From Bacteroidia bacterium (GTDB taxonomy: Bacteria > Bacteroidota > Bacteroidia > Cytophagales > Cyclobacteriaceae): 6,282 nucleotides of DNA. The notes below the pieces were generated by a model that made no database searches, was not told the DNA's origin, and was given only the letters and a program-made list of their open reading frames with translations. Position 1 is the first letter of the stretch. Each line of letters opens with the position of its first letter. The stretch spans positions 1 to 6,282 of the forward strand of contig JAAURZ010000149.1 of NCBI GenBank assembly GCA_012031955.1. The letters run 5' to 3'. A program made the position numbers and the translations under genes. Shown piece by piece: positions 1 to 6,282 of this stretch.

Positions 1-164
1 ATAGCGCAGGAAGTAACCACCGAGGCGGTGCAAATACACGGCGGCTATGGCTACGTGAAAGAATATCATGTGGAGCGCCTCATGCGCGACGCAAAAATCA
101 CACAGATTTACGAAGGCACCACGGAGATCCAGAAATGGTAATCTCCCGCGAATTGATTCGTTAG
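1..164 (+). CDS. Acyl-CoA dehydrogenase, C-terminal end (partial, frameshifted)
   Basis: Only the last ~54 residues are in the window; the gene enters from the left edge in frame 1. Acyl-CoA dehydrogenases are FAD enzymes that oxidise acyl-CoA to trans-2-enoyl-CoA in fatty-acid or branched-chain amino-acid breakdown. The family's C-terminal signature is plain: QIHGGYGY (fragment residues 11-18), ERLMRDAKI, then [10 protein letters not shown]. The Glu of IYEGT (bases 112-114) sits where medium/short-chain enzymes carry the catalytic base. The literal frame stops at 139-141 right after EIQKW, about nine residues early. One extra A in the AAA at 133-135 gives [13 protein letters not shown] and a TAG at 162-164, the normal family ending, so I take 164 as the true end. 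The gene converges with GGGP synthase with no spacer. Substrate class cannot be told from this fragment. Confidence 0.93.
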   Translation, partial: SAGSNHRGGANTRRLWLRERISCGAPHARRKNHTDLRRHHGDPEMVISRELIR

Positions 165-924
165 CTACTGCTTTGGAACGCTCTGGTTCCATTCGTAGAT
201 TTTGTCGGCGACTTCAGTGAGCAGGTCGGGATTTTTTCAAGCGCGTTGCCAATCACAATCGTATCGGCGCCGGCCTCCAATGCCTCAATGGCCTTGCGAC
301 TGGTATTAATGCCGCCGCCCACAATCAGCGGCGTGCCGATTGACTTGCGCACGGCGCCAATCATTTTCGGACTGATTGCACGCTCCGCGCCGCTGCCGGC
401 GTCGAGGTATATGGCGCGCAGACCAAGCATCTCGCCGGCCATCGCTGTGCATGCCGCAAGCGAGTACTTGTCTTCCGGTATCGGCGTGGTGTTGCTTATG
501 TATGCCACCGAAGTAATACGCCCTGAATTGATAAGAAGATAACCTGTTGGAATCACTTCAAGCCGCGTGTTCCTGATGATGGGCGCCGCGACTACGTGCT
601 GACCGATCAACAGCTCGGGATTCCTTCCCGAGATTAACGAAAGAAAGAGAAGCGCGTCGGCCTGCGGCTCCACCTGCATGGCGTTGCCGGGAAACAGCAC
701 CACCGGTATTTTCACATTCTCCTTGATTTGCTTTACAACCTCGCCAGGTTGGTGGTGGTGATCAGGCTGCCACCCACAAAAAAATAATCCACCAGATTTT
801 CGGTCGCCAGGTTGATCAAGTGCTGCAAACCGGCAGGCGCATCCACCTTGTCGGGATCGACCAATACTGCCAGCGACTTTTTGCCCTGCTGGTAGTGATC
901 CTGCAATGACTTAAGGATGCCCAT
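165..924 (-). CDS. Geranylgeranylglyceryl phosphate synthase, group II (PcrB/GGGPS family), two frameshifts
   Basis: This cytosolic TIM-barrel prenyltransferase joins sn-glycerol-1-phosphate to a polyprenyl diphosphate, making the first ether bond of archaeal-type lipids; Bacteroidota commonly carry the group II form. Repaired, it is 253 residues, a normal length. Visible motifs are DPDK (23-26), FVGGS (49-53), FPGNAMQ (78-84), SLISGRNPE, IPTGYLL, YLDAGSGA (173-180), IVGGGI (201-206) and the phosphate-binding GN (226-227). Break 1 is near 742: the literal frame ends at NLARL, and one more C on the + strand gives NLAEVVKQIKENVKIPVV. Break 2 is in the T run at 232-237: the literal frame drifts to KIPTCSLKS and stops at 161-163, while a seventh T gives EKNPDLLTEV and a stop at 165-167. 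The ATG at 924 overlaps the upstream small membrane gene by 14 bp, suggesting coupled translation. The prenyl chain length used is not decided by the sequence alone. Confidence 0.94.
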
Positions 925-1336
925 TGTCGGTAGTGTCGGTGTTTTTGTTAGCCGTTTGGTTGCTGAGCAATTCAGTAAGTTTGTCTTTGGCGAGGGTAAG
1001 CAAAAATGCTGTGGCCTGGGCCGCCACCGCCGATCCGATTTCAGTTACGATGTTGGAGACCACCGAAGGCTGCGCTACCTCCACTTCCTCCGGCTGGTCG
1101 ACGCGCGCGCTTACCAGCTTTATCTTTCTTGACTTGGACGAGCCCTTGGCCTTGCCCGAAAACAACCTTAAGGCAAGGTACGCCGCCGCCAATGTGCCAC
1201 CGATAATCAGGGCGTTGGTAATGATTTTTTCCGTGCGCTCGGAAAAGAGTTTTATTTCTTCTTCAAGTTCTTCACGCTGTCGCGCCGACTTCTGCATCAA
1301 TTCAAATTTTGGATCGTTCGACTTGTATATTTCCAT
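911..1336 (-). CDS. Small membrane protein, unknown function
   Basis: An intact 141-residue protein that I do not recognise as a named family. Residues 1-39 are charged and likely helical or coiled-coil (QREELEEEIKLFSERTEK). One clear membrane segment follows at about 40-59 (ALIIGGTLAAAYLALRLF), then a basic Lys/Arg/Ser stretch (61-75, GKAKGSSKSRK), an acidic patch, and a second, weaker hydrophobic or amphipathic helix at about 93-117. The tail is polar (Asn/Thr/Asp). The basic stretch after the helix suggests that side faces the cytoplasm. It starts 3 bp after the holin-like gene stops and overlaps the GGGP synthase start by 14 bp, so the three look like one transcript. No frameshift is apparent. 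The pairing with a holin-like protein resembles the small envelope-stress gene clusters seen in Bacteroidota (inference only). Confidence 0.82.
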   Translation of the reverse strand: MEIYKSNDPKFELMQKSARQREELEEEIKLFSERTEKIITNALIIGGTLAAAYLALRLFSGKAKGSSKSRKIKLVSARVDQPEEVEVAQPSVVSNIVTEIGSAVAAQATAFLLTLAKDKLTELLSNQTANKNTDTTDNGHP

Positions 1337-1339
1337 AAC

Positions 1340-1696
1340 TCATTTGCTCTTATGCTTCATCGAATCCATCACCTGCTTCTGTATTATTTCACCGATCGCT
1401 TTACGCGACAACACCAATACAAGGGTAACAACCAGATAGAATGCGGCCACAATTCCAAACCCTGCCACCAGGCCGAGCGACTCGCCTATGAGGTACGCCA
1501 CGCTTATGCTGAAAAACAGTATGAACAGAAAACCACCCAGGCTGATCAGCAACATCAGCGCGACTTTGCCCACTGCCCTCGTTATGTCTTCCTGAATCTC
1601 CAGCTTAAAGAGCTGCATTCGCGTCTCCAGGTAGGCCGTCAGGTTATTGATCAATCCTTCGAGCTTCAAAAATTTTAACAAGAACTCCTTAATCAT
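1340..1696 (-). CDS. Holin-like two-helix membrane protein (phage holin / Holin-X type)
   Basis: An intact 118-residue protein with the layout of the chromosomal 'phage holin family' (Holin-X-like) proteins. An amphipathic N-terminal helix (1-40, with EGLINNLTAYLETRMQLFKL) precedes two membrane segments at about 44-70 and 74-97, and a basic tail ends in KHKSK. In this family the name comes from similarity to phage holins, and the chromosomal members have no proven lytic role. No endolysin or other phage gene lies nearby, so I would not call this prophage. It is the first gene of the 1696-165 group, preceded by an 85-bp gap and followed after 3 bp by the small membrane protein. The start ATG at 1694-1696 has no clear Shine-Dalgarno sequence, as is usual in Bacteroidota. 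The family assignment rests on architecture and residue pattern. Confidence 0.8.
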   Translation of the reverse strand: MIKEFLLKFLKLEGLINNLTAYLETRMQLFKLEIQEDITRAVGKVALMLLISLGGFLFILFFSISVAYLIGESLGLVAGFGIVAAFYLVVTLVLVLSRKAIGEIIQKQVMDSMKHKSK

Positions 1697-1706
1697 CGTC
1701 GCTTGA

Positions 1707-1718
1707 ATATTGCAATAT
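1707..1718. repeat. 12-bp perfect palindrome upstream of the holin-like gene
   Basis: ATATTGCAATAT equals its own reverse complement and ends 11 bp before the start codon at 1696, within the 85-bp gap. The position would suit an operator or the transcription start region, but about one such palindrome is expected by chance in a window of this size, and the gap is AT-rich. Confidence 0.3.
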
Positions 1719-1750
1719 AAATAGAAATTACACCCTCATCCAGTCAACAA

Positions 1751-1780
1751 CCGGCGCCCGGAAATAATTATTAAAGCCGG
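1751..1780 (-). terminator. Possible weak stem-loop after the transporter gene
   Basis: CCGGC at 1751-1755 can pair with GCCGG at 1776-1780 across a 20-base loop, immediately after the transporter stop codon. A smaller CCGG/CCGG stem lies at 1751-1761. There is no T run after it in the direction of transcription, so termination here is doubtful. Confidence 0.25.
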
Positions 1781-1781
1781 C

Positions 1782-3402
1782 CTATTTTCTCGTGAATTCG
1801 CTGACTTCTTCGCTTTCAATAATGCGGTCGCCCGGGGCAATCAATTGCCGCTTGAGGAAGATTGGCAACAGGGGGCTCACATACAGGCGTTCCACAACTG
1901 AATCGGCCGCCGGGTGATACGTTCTTTCATACACATAAACCGAGTCAAATTCCTGGCCGTTGGCAAGCCTGAGTGTTGATAATATTTCTCGTATGCACGA
2001 CCGATAAGTGCCCTGTGTGTTTTCGCCGTCCCAGCAAAAGCCCGGCCTGTTAAACAAGTACATCTCTTTGTTTACAATGAGGATGTTGTTCTTCCGATAC
2101 ACCGGAAATATCTCACTTGGTTGCGAGTCGTTTGAACCAGGCCGGAATGTCATCCATTCGCCGCTCTGGCTGGTTTGATTCATCTTGGAAATAATCCGGT
2201 AGCTGTCGGTGCCTCCGTTCAGGGTATTGTTTTTTACATACGTCACTTCGAGTGTTTCGATCGACGATTGGTTCAGGTAGATCAGCGAGAATGGAATAAA
2301 GAAAAACGTGGAGAGCAAATACACAAACCCGACCAGCCTGTATTTCAGCGTAAGCTTGCCCAGCCCCTCCGCAAGTTCGAGCGGCACCTTGCGCAACACG
2401 GGTATCGGCAGAAACAGAAGCACACCCAGGAAGTTGAACAGAAAATGTGCGATGGCGATGCTGATCGCGCTGGTGGTGTTGGAGTTTAACGTGGCCGCTA
2501 TAAACGCTGTGATGGTGGTACCCATATTTGCTCCCAGTATAAAGGGTGCGGCTTTGCGCAACGACGTTATTTTCTTGGCTACCAGCGGCACCACCAATGA
2601 TGTCGTAATCGTACTCGAACGGATTGCCGCCGTGGTAATCAACCCCCAGGCAAACGACTTGAATTGGTTCTTGAAAAAGAACTGCCGAACCGCTCAGGAG
2701 AATTAACAAGCATGAGGTTGGAAATCAACCTGCGAAAAACAATGATCGAGGCGAACAACAACCCGAACGACAACAGGGCCAGCAAAAAGCCATTGGAAAT
2801 ACTGGACACCAGAAAATTGATGATCGGGTTAAAGCCGGGCCAGAAATGACGCACGGTATTTTCAACCGGCGTGCTACCGCCGGGAAAGAAGGAATGCGCA
2901 ATGTAGGTCGACACCGACGAAAGGAAACCGTAATAGTATTCGAGCGGAAACAGAATGATCACGGTGAGGATATTGAAAAAGTCGTGATACGTGCCTGCCG
3001 ACACCGCCCGCCGAAACTCTTTCTTCTTGTTGATAAAGCCCAGCGATACGATGGTGCTGGTAATGGTGGTGCCGATATTGGCGCCCATTATAATCGGTAT
3101 GGCGCTCTCGATGGTGATGGACCCCGACGCCACCAGCGCCACCACCATCGACGACGTAGTGGAACTGCTTTGTATCATCGCCGTGATGAGCAGCCCGATA
3201 AACAGTGCCGTAAACGGATTGGAAGTGGCCAGTATGATGGTTTCTGCCGCGCTTTGCCAAGGTGCTGAAACGACGAGATCATCAGGTCGAGCGCGAAGAG
3301 AAACAGAACAAGCGTGCCCGCAATGTATACCACCTTGCGCACTGTACCCCATGGCAGTTTTGCCGCATTGTTTACAGGCTTGGAAGTGGGAGTGTTTTCC
3401 AT
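1782..3402 (-). CDS. Na/Pi-cotransporter family membrane protein (PF02690 type), two frameshifts
   Basis: Members of this family import phosphate with sodium across the inner membrane and are built from two related membrane repeats. Repaired, the protein is 540 residues. After a first helix (about 22-43) comes repeat 1 with QSSSTTSS (78-85) and GANIGTT (107-113). Repeat 2 has RSSTITTS (262-269) and GANMGTT (291-297). More helices follow, to about residue 378, then a ~160-residue soluble tail that does not look like the PhoU domain many relatives carry. Break 1 is in the T run at 3253-3255: the literal frame reads GKARQKP, and one more T gives LGKSAAETIILA. Break 2 is near 2685: the literal frame drifts to GSSFSRTNSS and stops, and one more C gives FGQFFFKNQFKSFAWG. 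I start at the ATG at 3402; a GTG two codons upstream at 3408 is an alternative. It lies between two non-coding gaps and is probably transcribed alone. Confidence 0.9.
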
Positions 3403-3413
3403 GTTCACGCTTT

Positions 3414-3440
3414 AAGCCCGGTGTCTCCTACCGGGGCTTT
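3414..3440. terminator. Stem-loop between the M20 hydrolase and transporter genes
   Basis: AAGCCCGGT (3414-3422) pairs with ACCGGGGCTT (3430-3439) around a 7-base loop, with one bulged base. On the + strand it ends in CTTTT. On the - strand, the direction of the genes on both sides, it follows an AAAA and ends in CTTAAAG, so the U tract is short. The likely role is to end the secA/SPOR/M20 transcript. Its edge is only about 12 bases from the transporter ATG, so it could also affect translation there. The loop carries AGGAG on the - strand, but that is too far from the start to serve as a normal ribosome site. Confidence 0.55.
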
Positions 3441-3489
3441 TGCATGTTAGTGATATCCTGACTGAAATGGAAGTATGCCTGCGGAATTA

Positions 3490-4683
3490 TCAAGCACCAC
3501 CAAGTTCCTGTATCGCCATCCAGGCCATCAGTCCGGGGCCGATCCTGAGCGCTTCTTCGTCGATGTTGAACGTGGGTGTATGAACGTATGAAGTAATTCC
3601 CTTTGCTTCATTTCTTGTGCCAAGGCGATAAAATGAAGCGGGTATTACCTGCGAGTAGTACGCGAAGTCTTCGGCACCCAAAGAGATGTCGAGGTCTACC
3701 ACGTTTTCCTTGCCAACGTACGCCTCTGCCGCCGCGCGAATGCGACGGGTGACGTCGGGGTTATTTTCCAGGTAGGGGTAGCCCCGGGATATGTCCACTT
3801 CACACTTGCCGCCCATGCCTTCGGCGATGTCTTTCTGCCATCTTTTTTATTTTCTTCAGTGCTTCTTCACGCCAGGGTTCGTTCATCGCCCTGAAGGTGC
3901 CGGCCATGTTTACCTCGTTGGGGATGATGTTGGTGGCGCCTTCGGCTATGAACTTGCCGATTGTGAGCACGGTAGGTTGCTTGGGGCTCGCATTGCGGCT
4001 GATGACTTGCTGGAGCGCAATTACGATGTGTGACGCTATCAGGATCGGATCGACGGCCAGTTCGGGCGCAGCGCCGTGGCCTCCTTTTCCTATAACCTTG
4101 AAGTAGAGTTCATCGCAACTGGCCATGTACATGCCTTCCCGAAAACCGATCTTGCCGACCGGCAGCAACGGAAATACATGCTGGCCGATAATGGAAGCGG
4201 GCTCCGGATTTTTAAGGGCTCCGTCGCGGATCATGTAGGATGCGCCACCGGGATTTTTTCCTCGCCTGGCTGAAAAAGAAATCGCACGGTGCCGTCGAAC
4301 TGTTCGCGCACTTCCTGCAGAATTTTTACCGTGCCCAGAAGGGACGACGTGTGTACATCGTGGCCGCAGGCGTGCATCACGCCGGGATTTTTTGACTTAT
4401 AGGAAACTTCGTTCTGCTCCGTTATTGGCAGTGCATCCATATCGGCGCGCAATGCGATCGTCTTACTGTCGGGGTTCCTTCCTTTGATTTCAACAACCAG
4501 GCCCGTGCCGGCAATGCCTTCTTTGGGGGAAAGGCCAAACTCTGTAAGCCGCTTCCCTACATACTTGGCTGTCTCAAACTCCTGGTATGAGAGTTCCGGG
4601 TTGGCATGAAGGTGCCGCCGTATTTCGATTACTTCTTTGCTGTATGATTCAGATAGCGATTTGATTTTGTCAAGAAGGGTCAT
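3490..4683 (-). CDS. M20 family metallo-amidohydrolase (M20D, N-acyl-amino-acid amidohydrolase type), two frameshifts
   Basis: A cytosolic zinc- or manganese-type hydrolase that removes the acyl group from N-acyl amino acids; no signal peptide is present. Repaired, it is 397 residues, normal for the subfamily. Motifs in order are RRHLHANPELS (22-32), ALRADMDALPI (77-87), HACGHDVH (104-111), LFQPGEE (136-142), GQHV (167-170), KGGHGAAPE (200-208, lid/dimer domain), GAEDFAYYS (336-344) and YVHTPTFN (366-373). Likely metal ligands are Cys106, His108, Glu142, His169 and His368, the Cys-containing set typical of M20D. Break 1 is in the T run at 4254-4259: the literal frame reads EEKIPVAHPT and stops; a seventh T gives EEKNPGGASYMI. 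Break 2 is at 3832-3834: one T fewer turns MAERHRRRHG into MAEDIAEGMGGK. The start lies 15 bp after the lipoprotein stop, so it is probably in the secA operon. The true acyl substrate is unknown. Confidence 0.94.
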
Positions 4684-4698
4684 CGTCGTGATTTCCGC

Positions 4699-5222
4699 TC
4701 AATTTATCCGAATTTTCTCGGGGATGACAATGGCGCTGGGAAAGTATTTCTTGATGGCGAGGTAGTCTTTTGAGCTTCCATCAATTCGAGGTAACGGCCC
4801 GTCTTCACGCGGAAGGTGGGGGCATCGTAAATCATCTCCGACGCAAGGTCTGGCAATGCCAATGTGAGCTCGCGCTTGGCGCTAAGCGCACCCTCTTTGT
4901 CGCCGGTAAATACCTGGATGGTAAAGCCATCTACATATCCCCGCACCAGGTAGTTCTTGTTAATGCTGTCGAGGGTGGCGTCGAGTCGGCTGTTAACATT
5001 GAATTTTGCCGGAACATTTTCCTTCGGCTTTACCACAAGGTTCGGGTTTCCCTGCGTTGCCGTGTCTGCTGCAGGCAGTTGCACTTGCGGGCGCACCGCT
5101 GTAAGGTCTTCCGAATACTTGCTTGTCTGCGTGGTGCTGGTTCGTTGCGTAACGCAACCAACCAGGGCGAGCGCATAAAGGAAATATTTGAGGGCTTTGA
5201 TGATCAATCGATAATAATGCAT
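4699..5222 (-). CDS. SPOR-domain lipoprotein (frameshifted near its C-terminus)
   Basis: Repaired, this is a 174-residue lipoprotein. A short basic N-terminus and hydrophobic stretch lead to the lipobox LVGC with Cys23 as the lipidation site, then a polar, low-complexity linker (about 24-95). A C-terminal SPOR-like domain follows at about 98-172 (GFTIQVFTGDKEGALSAKRE, TFRVKTGRYLE). SPOR domains bind glycan strands stripped of stem peptides, so a cell-wall or division role at the outer membrane is plausible but not shown. The literal frame ends in a Ser/Pro-rich run and stops at 4704. One more T in the run at 4768-4771 gives QKDYLAIKKYFPSAIVIPEK and a stop at 4699-4701, the normal SPOR ending. 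The ATG at 5222 overlaps the secA 3' end by 19 bp, so translation is probably coupled to secA. The M20 gene starts 15 bp further on. Confidence 0.9.
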
Positions 5223-6282
5223 CGGTTATTGCGTAAGTCGTCTTCCACTTTCTTGTATTTAACGTCGCGCAACACGCGGCCGTCGGAGTATTGAACGCTC
5301 ACCCTGTCGTTTCGACCCGCTACTTTGTCGGACTTGATCGGCGCCACCTTTTCCTGCGGAGGTCGTTCCTGATTGGCCGCACCCTGGCCGCCGCCGCTCA
5401 GCAATGACCGTGACTCGTCTTTCTGCTCTTTCAATCGCACCTGTCGCTGGCGCTGCGCCTCGCGCACCTGATCGGGTTGCTGAATCGGTATGTCGGCTTT
5501 CATCAGGAATGCCACCGTGTCTTCATTCACCTTCGTGATAAAGCGTTTGAAAAGTTCAAAGCCTTCAAACTTATAAATGAGCAATGGATCCTTTTGTTCA
5601 TACACCGCATTTTGCACCGACTGCTTCAAGTCATCCATTTCGCGCAAGTGTTCCTTCCACTGCTGGTCGATGATGGCGAGCGTCACGATCTTTTCCATCG
5701 CCTTCACCAGTTCCGCGTTGTGCGTTTGCACCGCCTTCTGCAGGTTGGCCGTCACACCTATCTGGCGCGTGCCGTCGGTAAAAGGCACCAGAATATTCTC
5801 AACCGTAGCGCCCCTGGTTTTGTGAATGTCGCTGATGATGGGCATCGACTTTTCAGCCACGTGCTTGTTCTTCTTATGGTAATGCGCAAGCGCCTTGTGA
5901 TACAGGTCGTCGGCAAGCGTTGCAATGTCGCCTTTCACGAACTCGTCCTGGCTGATTTCATAGTCGAGGCCGAGTATGCCGAGTGTGTTAAGGCGCAGAC
6001 TGTCGTAGTCTTCGGAGTTCTTGGCGTTGGTCACCATTTCTTCGCAGGTGTCGAATAGCATGGTGAGAATGTCGAGCTCAAGACGTTCGCCAAAGAGCGC
6101 GTTGCGACGACGCTTGTAGATCACCTCGCGCTGCGAGTTCATCACGTTGTCATACTCCAGTAATCGTTTCCGTATACCGAAGTTGTTTTCTTCTACCTTT
6201 GTTTGCGCCCGTTCAATGGATTTTGTGACCATTCGAATGTTGAATCATTTCACCTTCTTTATGCCCCATTTTGTCCATCAAG
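5204..6282 (-). CDS. secA: SecA, preprotein translocase ATPase, C-terminal third (partial, one frameshift)
   Basis: SecA is the essential ATP-driven motor that pushes unfolded preproteins through SecYEG. About 358 codons of the C-terminal side are visible, and the gene continues past the right edge. Visible are KMGHKEGEMIQHS, then SIERAQTKVEENNFGIRKRL and LEYDNVMNSQRE (start of the helical scaffold/wing region), and QQWKEHLREMDDLKQS with YEQKDPLLIYKFE (second scaffold helix). A Gln/Arg-rich linker and a short tail with GRNDRVSVQY end in RCIIID. The usual cysteine zinc tail (GRNDPCPCGSGKKYK) is absent. At 6232-6233 an extra base splits QHS from MVTKS: the upstream frame runs into NGHKIH and a stop, and removing one A/T restores the family sequence. 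The visible ATG at 6232 is therefore an internal Met, not a start. The 3' end overlaps the SPOR lipoprotein gene. Confidence 0.96.

Larger units (their letters stand above)
1697..1781. other. 85-bp non-coding gap, probable promoter region for the holin-like gene group
   Basis: This AT-rich gap separates the transporter stop from the holin-like start. A good Bacteroidota promoter (TTTG about 19 bp upstream of TAnnTTTG) is not clear. TATATTGC on the - strand (1719-1712) resembles the -7 box with two mismatches and lacks a well-placed partner. It also holds the palindrome and weak stem-loop listed separately. Confidence 0.35.

Noticed and set aside
924..1439. Long + strand open frame opposite the small membrane protein and holin-like genes
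   Set aside because: The - strand frames have membrane-protein logic, tight spacing and sensible starts; the + strand frame spans two genes and their junction and has no recognisable motifs.
1340..1696. Prophage or lysis cassette
   Set aside because: Only a holin-like membrane protein is present; no endolysin, structural, integrase or attachment sequences are seen, and the neighbours are housekeeping genes.
1708..1730. Bacteroidota promoter with -7 box TATATTGC
   Set aside because: It has two mismatches to TAnnTTTG and no TTTG-like element at the right distance, so I list only the gap.
2113..2709. Long - strand frame with His/Gln/Arg-rich translation inside the transporter
   Set aside because: It is an alternative frame of the transporter; the true frame carries the GANMGTT repeat and membrane helices.
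2639..3352. Transporter fragment starting with MGYSAQGGIHCGHA
   Set aside because: The first ~30 residues come from reading past the indel at 3253-3255; the real N-terminus lies in the frame that starts at 3402/3408.
6230..6232. ATG at 6232 as the start of a separate 342-residue gene
   Set aside because: The preceding codons in the other frame encode the directly upstream SecA residues, so this Met is internal.
1..6282. Programmed frameshifting or widespread pseudogene decay
   Set aside because: The breaks sit at unrelated places without a shared slippery site and stimulator, and they hit essential secA while both flanking frames stay fully conserved.

Overview
This is an ordinary chromosomal stretch of a Bacteroidota bacterium, probably of the Cytophagales type. 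The lineage is inferred from the SecA C-terminal style, the group II geranylgeranylglyceryl phosphate synthase, the SPOR lipoprotein next to secA, and the lack of strong Shine-Dalgarno sites. I see no tRNA, rRNA, CRISPR array, insertion sequence, phage module, toxin-antitoxin pair or defence genes.

Layout: the 3' end of an acyl-CoA dehydrogenase gene lies on the + strand (1-164). Everything else is on the - strand. In transcription order from the right edge it reads: the 3' part of secA (6282-5204), a SPOR-domain lipoprotein (5222-4699), an M20 metallo-amidohydrolase (4683-3490), a stem-loop gap, a Na/Pi-cotransporter family membrane protein (3402-1782), an 85-bp gap, a holin-like two-helix membrane protein (1696-1340), a small one-helix membrane protein (1336-911), and a group II GGGP synthase (924-165). 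The last meets the acyl-CoA dehydrogenase tail to tail. Spacing suggests two tight groups: secA / SPOR lipoprotein / M20 hydrolase, and holin-like / small membrane protein / GGGP synthase. The transporter stands between two gaps. The common theme is the cell envelope (export, a lipoprotein, membrane proteins, lipid headgroup synthesis), but no joint pathway is evident.

The most striking property is technical. Six of the eight genes are interrupted by single-base indels, nine in about 6.3 kb. Seven look like deletions and two like insertions, seven of them in A/T runs. In every case a one-base repair restores a conserved full-length family member with the expected motifs on both sides of the break. 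Because essential secA is also hit, I read this as uncorrected sequencing or assembly error (homopolymer miscounting) rather than pseudogene decay or programmed frameshifting. Coordinates below are for the repaired genes, and the break points are given in each entry.

I found no convincing novel system. The biological points worth a second look are the non-PhoU C-terminal tail and altered second QSSS motif of the transporter, the replaced zinc tail of SecA, the uncharacterised holin-like/small-membrane-protein pair coupled to GGGP synthase, and the zero-spacing convergent gene ends at 164/165.
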